Shown one piece after another: positions 53,607 through 63,800 of a DNA stretch of 64,000 nucleotides. The stretch lies in NCBI RefSeq assembly GCF_003259505.1, contig NZ_QLLK01000003.1, forward strand, positions 62,001 through 126,000, written 5' to 3'. Below the pieces are notes generated by a model. That model ran no database searches. It saw nothing but the letters and a program-made list of their open reading frames with translations, and was not told where the DNA came from. The position numbers and the translations under genes were made by a program. The stretch's first letter is position 1. Each line of letters begins with the position of its first letter. The DNA comes from Algoriphagus yeomjeoni (lineage in GTDB: Bacteria > Bacteroidota > Bacteroidia > Cytophagales > Cyclobacteriaceae).

Positions 53607-56366
53607 TTAATCTATTACCAGCAAAGAAAGAGTTTCTTTTTCTTCAAGACCGTAAAGGGGGTTTCTAAGCGCAATTACAGCTACGTAAGTACCTGGCTGG
53701 ACATATTTTCCAAAGGCTTTTCCATCCCATTTGAGCACAGCGACTTCTACTGGAATATCATTAGTTTTACTGTGATGGATTAACTCACCTTGGCGGTTGA
53801 AAATGAAAAGTTCAGCCTCTGTCACCCCTTCGCTCATCAATACCCTAAAGTCTTTGTCAGGATTTCCTAGTATTACTGCATTAGGATAAACGATTTGATA
53901 GTCACAGACATCATAGGTTCTAAACTCATCCTCAAATTCACACCCATCCAGTGTAGTCACCATCAATTTATAATTCCCAACCTTACCAGGTTTAAACAAT
54001 CGATTCGTTGAAACGAGTTGCTCTTCAAAATACCATTCATAGGATTGGTAATCCCCAGCATCGATCGGAGGTATGTTATTGCCTTTAGAGCAGGCAGGAT
54101 AGCTTTCGTCCAGATTCGGCAGGGTCAACAGGGTGCTTTCCTCTACCAAAATAAGATTTCTTCCTATCTCACAATGAAACTTATTATAGGCAACAGCTTC
54201 ATAGGTGCCTGGGGCATTTACTTCTATTTCGAAGAGATTATTGAATTCTGGGAGTTCTTGCCTTTGATCATTTAGATCATAATAAATCCACTCTGTCTCT
54301 AGAACCTCAACCTCATCAGTCGTCAACGTAACCACTGCCGTTCCAGGTTGAGGGCAAATTTTGGTAGCTTCTAGCACCATGGGTACAGAAGTAATAGGTG
54401 GAGTAACCTCAAATTCTACAGGTGCAGGCTCGCAAAATCCGCTAGCCAAGGGTTGGATAACAAGCGAGAATGTACCTGCTGTGGCTGGATAGAACTCCAC
54501 ACCTCTTCCTACTATTTCGTTATCTGAATTAATCCACCGAATACTGGTCTCATCTGGGAGTAAGCCTTGAAGTATTGCTTCATATTGAATAGGATCAAAG
54601 CATCCTTTTTCTATTTTGACTGGTTCAAATGTGAATTTTGAAGAAAAAGTTACTTGGAAGTCTTCTACTCTTGGACATAAAGTTGAGGAAGAATTATTCG
54701 CTTCAGCTTTCAATGAGTAAGCCCCTTCTTCGTCAAGAGGAAAGGCTTGTCCCGAACTTAATGACCTAGAGGTGCCATCTGGATAAGTCAGTGTAAACAG
54801 TAAATTTTGGCTAGTCTCCGGGATATAGTCGAAGTTGTCACAAATATAAAAATCACCAGGCGTGCTGAATTCTACCTGCGCTTGCTTGGCAATTGTAAAG
54901 GTTTCGTTTTGATAGGTGCATCCATCAATTATTTGCTCTAAAATATAATTTCCAGACGACAGGTTGATGACCAATAATCCATTTGTTGGAATTGTACCGG
55001 CGTCGATCACCCCTTTTGAATCCGAAAATAATCGGTATTCTCCTATGCCAATAGGCTGACCAAAATCAACCTCTACTTTTCCTTGAATAACTCCAGTTGT
55101 AGAGCATGTTTCGGGTTCAGTAGATACAGTAGTGGAAATTTGATTGGGAGGACTTGGAGTTACCGGAGGGTTTTTGGCTTGCAACTGTACTAAGTTGGTG
55201 AGGTTACACCCATTTTGAGTAGCAATTACTGAATAGATTTTAGGCTTAAGGTTAGTGTAAGTAAATACTTGTCCGGCGGTAACTGAAGATAAACTAATTC
55301 CAAGTTCAGGAATTTCTATTGATTCTAGATTGGACCCGGATGTGATTTGAAAGCTTCCATTTTCAGAAATACAGTCATCTGGCGAGATCAGGATTTGTGT
55401 ATTAATTTTTGGAGATTCTAAAAGTTCAAATGCTATTTTTCTTTCTGAAGGGCAATCTGGATAGTTTTCATCCACCGCACTAAAAAAAACTTCATAAATA
55501 CCAGGGCCATCAAGATTACTAGATTCGAGGGTGATTTGATAAGCATTACCCTGGCTAATTTTTGTGGAAGTCCCACTCTTGCGGATAAACCATTCTCCTG
55601 TCAAAGGTGTATCTGTACCAATGGTAATGCTACTTCCATCACAAATTTGGTTGCTTGATTGTGTGATTTTATAATCGATTGCAGGACCTACGAAGGTAGA
55701 TCCTCTTATAGTACATGCTTGAGTTCCGTCGGCATTTGTCAAATAAAACTCAACGAAATGGTAGCCAACGCTGTAGGTCAATAATTCATTTCCCGTTCCA
55801 ATTTCTACTTCATCGCCATTTTCATCCAGAGATTTCCAAATTATAGTATAATCTGATAACCTAGGTGTAGTTGGGTCTAAGGCAGTTAGCAGAACGGGTT
55901 GATCACCACAAACGAGGTAGTCTTGCTTCAACGCCAATTCAGCTCCTTTTTGGATTTTTACCTCTAAATCTTCCTGATAAAAATTGGAATTAGTGCCCCT
56001 TCTTACTTTTAATGAAACAGTGTAAGATCCGACTTCAGCAAATAAAAATTGTATGGTTTCAAACTGATCACCACCGCTTCTATTTAAGAGCTCTTGCCCC
56101 GTAGAATTTGTTATTATCCACTGATATACATCGCCAGGATCGCCTCCAGCACTGTATGTTCCGATTACCCCACCTAAGACGATACATAAATTTGAATCTC
56201 CTGTGAGTTGGGGATTTGCAATTGCAGAATAGGTAGATTCGGGTTTATTTGGGATTATTATTTCTTTCCCAAGGTTGACAAATGGAGGCGAAATAAGAAT
56301 AATCCAAACCAAAATCATCCCGATCATCCTTGCGGGGAATTGGTTAATAGAGTTCAATGAAATCAA
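53607..56366 (-). CDS. Giant secreted T9SS type B protein, paralog A
   Basis: The 919-residue protein begins MISLNSINQFPARMIGMILVW; a start at internal Met14 would give an equally good signal. PKD-like and Ig-like modules follow (for example the PQLTGDSNLCIVLGGVIGTYSAGGDPGDVYQW and GTYEAVAYNKFHCEIGRN patterns). The C-terminus (about 830-919) is a divergent type B domain: YPNAVILGNPDKDF in place of the classical PNGDG block, then FIFNRQGELIHHS and WDGKAFGKYVQPGTY. It is presumably exported by the T9SS and surface-bound. It is paralogous to the two other giants nearby. Confidence 0.85.
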   Translation of the reverse strand: MISLNSINQFPARMIGMILVWIILISPPFVNLGKEIIIPNKPESTYSAIANPQLTGDSNLCIVLGGVIGTYSAGGDPGDVYQWIITNSTGQELLNRSGGDQFETIQFLFAEVGSYTVSLKVRRGTNSNFYQEDLEVKIQKGAELALKQDYLVCGDQPVLLTALDPTTPRLSDYTIIWKSLDENGDEVEIGTGNELLTYSVGYHFVEFYLTNADGTQACTIRGSTFVGPAIDYKITQSSNQICDGSSITIGTDTPLTGEWFIRKSGTSTKISQGNAYQITLESSNLDGPGIYEVFFSAVDENYPDCPSERKIAFELLESPKINTQILISPDDCISENGSFQITSGSNLESIEIPELGISLSSVTAGQVFTYTNLKPKIYSVIATQNGCNLTNLVQLQAKNPPVTPSPPNQISTTVSTEPETCSTTGVIQGKVEVDFGQPIGIGEYRLFSDSKGVIDAGTIPTNGLLVINLSSGNYILEQIIDGCTYQNETFTIAKQAQVEFSTPGDFYICDNFDYIPETSQNLLFTLTYPDGTSRSLSSGQAFPLDEEGAYSLKAEANNSSSTLCPRVEDFQVTFSSKFTFEPVKIEKGCFDPIQYEAILQGLLPDETSIRWINSDNEIVGRGVEFYPATAGTFSLVIQPLASGFCEPAPVEFEVTPPITSVPMVLEATKICPQPGTAVVTLTTDEVEVLETEWIYYDLNDQRQELPEFNNLFEIEVNAPGTYEAVAYNKFHCEIGRNLILVEESTLLTLPNLDESYPACSKGNNIPPIDAGDYQSYEWYFEEQLVSTNRLFKPGKVGNYKLMVTTLDGCEFEDEFRTYDVCDYQIVYPNAVILGNPDKDFRVLMSEGVTEAELFIFNRQGELIHHSKTNDIPVEVAVLKWDGKAFGKYVQPGTYVAVIALRNPLYGLEEKETLSLLVID

Positions 56367-56472
56367 ATTAGGGTGCGTGCAAAGATAGCAATACCATAAC
56401 TTTAATGGACTGGTATAGTATTAAGCGAATTCAAAAAATGTTCCAATCCGATTTTTGACTCTATTTTCTGAG

Positions 56473-59400
56473 CTATTCTATAATGAGAATGGAGCCAAAA
56501 TCCGATTTTGAAACCTGCTGCTGATAATTTTTAAAATTTATTCGCACAGCATAATTTCCATTTGGAATTGCTTTCCCATTGTAGGTACCGTCCCATATGC
56601 ATGTAGATTCTTCAGAAATAAGATTGGTTTGAGTGCATTCAAAGACCACCTGTCCCCACTTGTTTAGGATAACTAAGTCGAGCTCGTCGATAAGGTAATT
56701 GGTATAAATCAAAAACTCCTTGTCTGGATTGCCAGGTTGTACAGCATTAGGATAGATTACTTTTAGCTCACATTCTTCTTCAGTGGTAAAGTCTGTCTGA
56801 TATGCACAACCTTCAGCACTGTATACGATAAGTCTGTGGTTGCCTATTGACTGTGGTTTATAAACCGAATTAGTCGAGACCAGCTGATCCCCAAAGTACC
56901 ATTCATAGCTAGCAAAGCTGCCCGGATTGATTGAGGGGCCAATATCGTATTTTGGACATATTTGGTAGCTTTCTTCTACTTCAGGCCTGACTGTGTCTGT
57001 ACTTCTTAAAATCAAAACCTGATCAAACCCTAAAATGCATGGTACATTATTGTAAATACGAACCTCATAGGTTCCTTCTCTAATAGCTAAAATTTCTTCT
57101 TTGTTACGTTCGCTCGTCAGTTCGATTTGCTCACCAGTAGGGAAGGTGTACCACCATTCTATGGAGGTCACTAAACTGAAGTCTGCCTCTGCTCTAATAT
57201 TTGCTGATGGTGAATCAGGACAAAGAGGATCCGCTAGGAGAGATACCGGAACATCTAAAATTGATGTTTCAACATTAAATTCAATAGGTGTTATTACACA
57301 AGGTAAACTTCCTTTAGGTTGCACTTCCAAGGAATATGTTGCTGAGATATTGTCTAAAGTTAAAAACTCATCCGTTCCAATTAATGCCCCATTAGAGTCA
57401 TACCAGAAGATATTGGCATCCGAAGCTGTAGCACCAGTGAGTTTGGCTTGATAAGTTTTTTGCCCATTACAATCCTCACTAAATAATATTGGTTCAAATG
57501 GAATTGGCTGATTTACGATCACAGAAAACTCTTTTATTTCAGGACAATTTGGAGAACTAATTAGCGGATCAAAACCGTACAAACTATAAGTACCAGATTG
57601 ATTGAGAGTAAATGCTTCGCCTGCGTTTTTGTCTACAATAGTCCCATCCGGCTGAGTTAGCGAGAATTGAAGAGTCTGTGTTGTTTCTGGGATAAGATCA
57701 TAGGTTTCACAAATGGAAAGTGAATCGGGGACAGTAAAGATGACTTTTTCAGGAGTTAAATCAAGTTGAATCGTGGTTCTACCCAATTCACAATTTTTAT
57801 TTAGCGATGAAATTCTGGCGAAAACAGCCGCCTCATATGTCCCTTCTTCATCTACTTCTATTTCGTATTTATCATCAAATTGATTTAGAAATTCAATGTT
57901 ACCATTCTTGTCATATCTGCGCCATTCTACATTTGTGACTTCTTCCGGAAACGTAGTGGTTACATTCAGTATTGCCTTAGGACCAAATTCGCAAAGTTTG
58001 GTTGCTGTCATAATTACATCGACAGATAGAATAGGTTCTTTGGCAATAAAAGGTTTGGGTACAACTGGACATGCTTGGCTGTTTGCTGGCTGTACTTCAA
58101 GCGAATAATCACCGAAGGAAGTGGGAGGTAAGTCAAGTCTTTGGCTAGTGCCTATAATTTCATCTTTTTCATTTCTCCAGAAAAATAATACTGTGGAAGG
58201 ATCCCTTGAGAAAATATCAGCTTCATAGCTTCTGTTTCCGACAGTGCAATCTTCACTCACTAGGATGATTTCGAAATCTACCGGATCTATTAAATCAACC
58301 AAAATTATTTTCTCAACAGGACATATGTCGCTCTGATTTGGCAAGGTTCCAACTATTTTGTACTCCCCTTTTTGATTCAACAGAATTTCTTCGCCTGCAT
58401 TTTTTATTTCTGTGCTTAAATCGGGCCGAGTGATTGTGAAAATTAGCGCTTGTGAGGTTTCTGGTATCAAACCGAAAGACTGACATACATTTAAGGTTTG
58501 CGGGATTTGAAAGGTAGTTTGGTCTTTAGCTGGAATTATTAGCTTATTTCTACTCGGAAGGATACACTCATCCTCATCATCATATATTTCAAAAAAGTAA
58601 AATCCGCCAGGTAATTCCACACGGAATACAGAGGAATTTGGTAAAACCTTATTCATAGCCACTCCCCCCTTTTCATTTACAACTCTGTAAAATGCATTGG
58701 GATTTGCACCATTTAGCATAGTTACTTGGAAAGACCCAGGGATTTTTCCGTTTGCTGTGCATGCCTCCCCGACGATATCATCAATTGTAAACTCCAAGGC
58801 TGTAGGTGGATTTGTTAATGGAACTACGGAACCTAATGAATTAATACATGATCCTAAGCCTCCAATTAGATTGTACGTTCCAGATTTTAGATTTGGAATT
58901 TCTATTAAATCCCCGGCTTTAAATGGACCGTAAGAAATTGATGTGCCTTCAATATTAATATAATCTAAATCAGTCAAAGCTTTCATAACTAATTTACCAT
59001 CTGCTTGAAGACAGTCACTTGAAGTTTCAGCAGATTCAAATACAAAAATAGGTTCAGGGTTGTAGCTGAAATTTATTTTGCCCTCTGATGAACAAGCTGG
59101 GTTGAGAGAATTTGACAATACAAAAGAGACTTCATAATCACCAAATTCAATTAAATCTGATCCTGGCCGAATTGTTAATGAGTTTCTAATCCCAAATGAT
59201 TTTTTTGAAATATCCCCAATTTTTTGAACAAACCATTCGCCTGATAGCTGTGGTTTAGTATTAAAAGAGATTTCTCCGTCTATACAAACTCCAACATCTG
59301 AACTTTCAATAACTATTGTTGAAATATTGGAGATATTGGTTGTCAATAAATAGTCGCAGGATTTCTCTCCAGACGGACTTTCAATAAAATACCTAACTGA

Positions 59401-59982
59401 AAATTCACCTTCATCAGTTGTCACCAGAGTATTTGAGGTGGAAACAATTGAACCTGTACTATTTTTCCATTCAAATTTATAAGATGAAAAATTGCTGCTT
59501 AAAGGATCTATTGCTTGAATCTCTAATGGGGTTGAAGCACATGAAATGTATTCAGCTGCGAGAATTTGTATAGGCTTCTGAATGACCTGGACATCTTTTG
59601 TGAATTTTGCTATCGGGATGCCGCCACGTCTAACTTCTAATTCTACTTTATGAACTCCGTTTGTAATAAAAGTATAATCGATATTTTGAAAAGCTCCCGA
59701 ATTCTTTGAAAACAAAAGGTTGCCTGATGGACCATAAATTTTCCATCCATACAGATCAGTCACTGGATCTCCAGCACCACTAAAACTACCAATGACTGTT
59801 CCTGAAATATTACACAAAATACCCGGTCCAATTAGTTCAGGATCAGCGACGCTGGTAATTCCAGCGAGTTCCTCATTGGGTTTATTTTCAAGGATATAAG
59901 AAAAGGATAAACCGATGCTAGCTACTGCCAAAAGCAGCATTAAAGTGAATAGCTTAAACGTTTTATTGCCTATGAACTTCAA
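56473..59982 (-). CDS. Giant secreted T9SS type B protein, paralog B
   Basis: The 1169-residue protein has a signal peptide and an N-terminal module like paralog A (DPELIGPGILCNISGTVIGSFSG). A two-part module of about 150-200 residues, beginning with an F-E/P-I-L-S-E-D-C motif, occurs twice (about 600-760 and 855-1030): compare VSEDCTVGNRSYEADIFS and FSEDCNGQKTYQAKLTG. The tail (about 1080-1169) is the divergent type B CTD (VIYPNAVQPGNPDKEF, LNKWGQVVFEC, WDGTYNGKAIPNGNYAV). Likely surface adhesin or structural protein; no enzyme domain. Confidence 0.85.
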   Translation of the reverse strand: MKFIGNKTFKLFTLMLLLAVASIGLSFSYILENKPNEELAGITSVADPELIGPGILCNISGTVIGSFSGAGDPVTDLYGWKIYGPSGNLLFSKNSGAFQNIDYTFITNGVHKVELEVRRGGIPIAKFTKDVQVIQKPIQILAAEYISCASTPLEIQAIDPLSSNFSSYKFEWKNSTGSIVSTSNTLVTTDEGEFSVRYFIESPSGEKSCDYLLTTNISNISTIVIESSDVGVCIDGEISFNTKPQLSGEWFVQKIGDISKKSFGIRNSLTIRPGSDLIEFGDYEVSFVLSNSLNPACSSEGKINFSYNPEPIFVFESAETSSDCLQADGKLVMKALTDLDYINIEGTSISYGPFKAGDLIEIPNLKSGTYNLIGGLGSCINSLGSVVPLTNPPTALEFTIDDIVGEACTANGKIPGSFQVTMLNGANPNAFYRVVNEKGGVAMNKVLPNSSVFRVELPGGFYFFEIYDDEDECILPSRNKLIIPAKDQTTFQIPQTLNVCQSFGLIPETSQALIFTITRPDLSTEIKNAGEEILLNQKGEYKIVGTLPNQSDICPVEKIILVDLIDPVDFEIILVSEDCTVGNRSYEADIFSRDPSTVLFFWRNEKDEIIGTSQRLDLPPTSFGDYSLEVQPANSQACPVVPKPFIAKEPILSVDVIMTATKLCEFGPKAILNVTTTFPEEVTNVEWRRYDKNGNIEFLNQFDDKYEIEVDEEGTYEAAVFARISSLNKNCELGRTTIQLDLTPEKVIFTVPDSLSICETYDLIPETTQTLQFSLTQPDGTIVDKNAGEAFTLNQSGTYSLYGFDPLISSPNCPEIKEFSVIVNQPIPFEPILFSEDCNGQKTYQAKLTGATASDANIFWYDSNGALIGTDEFLTLDNISATYSLEVQPKGSLPCVITPIEFNVETSILDVPVSLLADPLCPDSPSANIRAEADFSLVTSIEWWYTFPTGEQIELTSERNKEEILAIREGTYEVRIYNNVPCILGFDQVLILRSTDTVRPEVEESYQICPKYDIGPSINPGSFASYEWYFGDQLVSTNSVYKPQSIGNHRLIVYSAEGCAYQTDFTTEEECELKVIYPNAVQPGNPDKEFLIYTNYLIDELDLVILNKWGQVVFECTQTNLISEESTCIWDGTYNGKAIPNGNYAVRINFKNYQQQVSKSDFGSILIIE

Positions 59983-60038
59983 CTGAAAATATAAAAACGG
60001 TGAGAATCAGACCTCTAAGCTACCATTTAAATAAGGTC

Positions 60039-60077
60039 AAAAAAAATCCAGCGATTAAAAATGAGCGCTGGATTTTT
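60039..60077 (-). terminator. Rho-independent terminator of yaaA
   Basis: A 12-bp stem (AAAAATCCAGCG/CGCTGGATTTTT, 12-nt loop) is followed on the minus strand by a T run. It ends the yaaA transcript. Confidence 0.8.
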
Positions 60078-60093
60078 AAGACCGACTGCCTTA

Positions 60094-60846
60094 TTACCTT
60101 ACATATATCCAATTGTTCTCGCTACTCAATTTCTCAGAAAACTCATAGCCACTTTCATTAAAAGTCTTCAGCTGCTCAGGATCAGAGATTCTATTTTTAA
60201 TTGCAAAATTACTCATCATACCTCGAGCTTGTTTTGCAAAAAAACCTACGATTTTGTAACTGTCATCTTTGTATTCTTTGAAATCAATGTTAATCACTGG
60301 GCTTTTTAAGGATTTCAAATGAACCGCTTTGAAGTATTCCTGGGAAGCGAGATTTATTATAGTTTTCCCATTTGCTGCATTATTGATGGCTTTTGAGATT
60401 TTTTTATCCCAAAACTCATAAAGGTTCTTTCCTTTTTTATTCTCCAATTTAATCCCCATTTCCAACCGATATGGTTGAATTAGATCCAATGGTTTCAATA
60501 AGCCATATAGGCCAGAAAGTATTCTCAAATGCTCTTGAGCAAAATCAAAATCCTCCTTAGAATACTCGTCTACATCTATTTTTGTGTAGACATCACCTTT
60601 GAAAGCCAGTAATGCCTGCTTGGAATTTTCCTCATTAAAGTCCTTCTGAAACGTCTTAAATCGTTCATTATTCAGCTCTGCCAAATTATCAGAGATATGC
60701 ATAAGTTCTCCAATTTCTTTGGCCGACTTCTTTTTCATGATTCTTACTAAGGTATGAGTGTCAGTTTGGAAATCAGGTTGTGTAGACTCTGTGAAACTCG
60801 GGGTGCTATAGTCCAGCGTCTTTGCTGGTGAAATAAGGATAAGCAT
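60094..60846 (-). CDS. yaaA: Peroxide stress protein YaaA (UPF0246)
   Basis: The 250-residue protein begins MLILISPAKTLDYSTPSF and has the family blocks LLAFKGDVYTKIDVDEYSKEDFDFAQEHLRILSGLYGLLKPLD, INLASQEYFKAV and KQARGMMSNFAI. YaaA protects DNA and proteins against peroxide by lowering free intracellular iron. Its start lies 1 bp after the stop of paralog C, and the same-strand giant B follows after about 110 bp, so it is embedded in this locus and may be co-transcribed with paralog C. Confidence 0.93.
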   Translation of the reverse strand: MLILISPAKTLDYSTPSFTESTQPDFQTDTHTLVRIMKKKSAKEIGELMHISDNLAELNNERFKTFQKDFNEENSKQALLAFKGDVYTKIDVDEYSKEDFDFAQEHLRILSGLYGLLKPLDLIQPYRLEMGIKLENKKGKNLYEFWDKKISKAINNAANGKTIINLASQEYFKAVHLKSLKSPVINIDFKEYKDDSYKIVGFFAKQARGMMSNFAIKNRISDPEQLKTFNESGYEFSEKLSSENNWIYVR

Positions 60847-60847
60847 A

Positions 60848-63800
60848 CTATTGAATTACTGTAATCGCCTTGGTTACTTTTTGTGTGATATTTTGGTCTG
60901 TACTGGTAAACTTCACAACTACCGCATATGTTCCGTTTGGCACAAATTCTCCTCTAACTTGTCCGTCCCAAGGGCAGAAAGGTTGGCTTGGCTCAATGTT
61001 TTCATGCTCGCAATAAAAGATCAATTCACCCCAACGATTATAAATATAGACTTCCACATCATCAATGTATTCATTTGCATAAAGGATAAAGTTTCTATTT
61101 GGGTCATTGAGGACTACGCCATTTGGAAAGACAATTTTCAAAGAACAATCTTCCACTACATCAATGGTGGCCACATAGGCACAGCCTAAATTGTCAGAAA
61201 CGGTAAGTTCATAGATCCCGCCCTCAGTTGGGGTGAAAGTAGGTGCCTGAGAGACTTCAACTCCGTTTAATTTCCAAGAGTAGTTATCGTATGTACCAGG
61301 ATCAATAGTCTGAGTCACTCCTTCAATAGCACAAATGGTTAATCCAACCGGAACTACTGGTGGAATGATAGTCGATTTTGAAACTACTCCATTGGCACGG
61401 CCAAGTTCACAGCCTACGCTACTTCTAAGTAAAGCCTCATAGGTACCTTCCTGTGAAACTTCAATAATTGGTAACCCATCAAATGCAGTGATCCGAGTAC
61501 GGGTACCATTCAGTACGGAGTACCATTCGATATCTGCCACGTTAGTCATATCCGCATCTACCGTTATAGTTGTGCTGGTTTGGTCCACACAGAAAGGAAC
61601 AATATCAAGACTGACATCTACTCGCTGGGAAATAACTTCTGCAGTGAAAGCTTTTTTGTCTACTGGGCATAACCCACCTGCTACTGGCTGAACTTCCAAG
61701 GTGTAATCACCAGATCTGCTAGGAACAAAAATCTGTCTTCTTCCTACGATCACACCTAATGCATCTTTCCAAAGGAAAATTACATCTGCCGGATCAGCAT
61801 TGTTCAAGATCGCCTCATATTGAATACCTACCTGGCAGTCCACTATTGGAGGTGAAATCTCAAAATCTATTGGCTGTGTAATGTTAGTTACAATCGTTTC
61901 TTCTCTTGGACAATTTATGCCAGTTGGATCTTCGCCTCTAACCGTATAGGTGTCGGAAAGGGTGATTGTAAACTCTCCATTTGCGTCTGGAGTGATTACG
62001 GTTCCACCTGAATTTGTCACTGTATAGTTCAAGGCATCAGGCGAAGTAGGAGTGAATGTGAAGCTTTCGCAGGCCATTAAGTCAGAAGGAACTGAAAATA
62101 CTACTTCAAATTTCTGAGCTATATTATAAATCGTTGGGTCAGGGATAGCGCAACCTGTTGGATCCTGAATCTCTACTGCATAATCTCCATAAGGAACCAA
62201 AATATCAAACTGACTGGTAGTAGTAAATGTCCCTTGGAAAGTCTGCCCGTCACCTTGCCGAGTTACCGTATAAGAGCCAGATTGAGGAGAATTGGTGAAG
62301 TTAATAGTCAACATGCCGTTTTGAACGCCAGATGGGCCACAAACTTCCTCAGTAGGCGTGACGGTATATTCAAATCCTACCGGAGGATTACTGTTCTCTA
62401 CAGTGACACTTCCGGTATAGGTACAGCCAAAACTATTTTCGGCTTCAATGGTATAAACTCCAGGCAGAACACCTGTTACCTGAACAGAACTTCCAGCGGT
62501 TACATTGGAGAAAGTGTCCCCAGTCTCTAGCACAGTCAAAGTGGAAGCTTCTGATTGCATTGTGATCTCAAATGATCCATCAGGAGTATTACAATCTGTG
62601 GCAGGAGTAGTTTGAACTGCCGTGAAAATAGGCAACTCATTTACCAGTAAATCTAATTTTTTCTCAACGACGCAACCTTCCAAAATCGGATCCTGAGTCA
62701 CGAAAATAATTTCATACTGGCCAGGACCAGGAAGTGAATTGATAAACAATTCTAGCTCGAAAAACTCTCCTAATGCGACTCTGTTTGGATCGCCATTCAG
62801 CTCGTAAAACCATTCTCCTGTGATCGGGGTGTTTGGCGCAAATGTTACTGAAGTCTCTTCATAACAAACTTCTGTAGCTGTCTGAGTTAGGTCAAATTCG
62901 AATGCCGGGCCTACAAAAATTTCAGCAGTAGAAGGACAGGTTTCATAGAGTAGGGCTTCATCTTCAGAAAGGCCATCAGGCAATCTATAGCTAACACTTA
63001 CTGTGTAGATACTTTCTTCATCAACTGTTATTGTGTTAGAGTCCACGTCTCCAAAAACTTGTCCAGCAGCATTAGTCCACTCGAAATCATACAAGCCTTC
63101 GGCAGGATCATACCCGTCTATTGCAGTCAGAGTGACAGGGTTACCTGCACAAAGTGTAGCGTCATCTGCTAAAGTCAATTCTGGTGGAGCTTCAACCAAT
63201 ATTTCTGTGGTCGCTCTGAAATACTCAGGATCACCACATCTATCCACTCTAAGTTCTACGGTATAAGTACCTGGATTATTAAATATCTGATCCAAATTCT
63301 GGAATTCATCTCCCGGTCCGCCGTAATTGCTGCGGATAATTGTGCCATCATCCTGATTGGTAATAGTCCAAAAATAGCTATCAATATCTGGTTCTCCACC
63401 ACCTTCTAATAGTGCTCCAGCCCCTAACTCAGGATCAAGACAAAGTCTGGCAGGTGCAGCTAGACTTGGTTCGGGAATTGAACTTCCTGAGTTTTGGACA
63501 AAGGATGGTAATCCAAGATTTGAGGTGCCTGGCATGGCCTCTACACCATTTTGAGTAAAGGTACTTTGCGAATTACAACCTGATCCTACATTGATTTGAC
63601 CAATCCTATTATCGCCTACTACAGCAACATAGATCTGGCCATTTGGTCCAATTTGCAATGCACCAAGATCAAGTCCCCCTGTATCGCTAATTTGATTTTT
63701 AGTGCTGATAATACAAGCTTCTATTTGCGCTCTTGTACTTGCTCCATTGAAGCAGGTTGGGCAAACAGCTGCATCCGGATCGTCGTCATTTTCATTTGCC

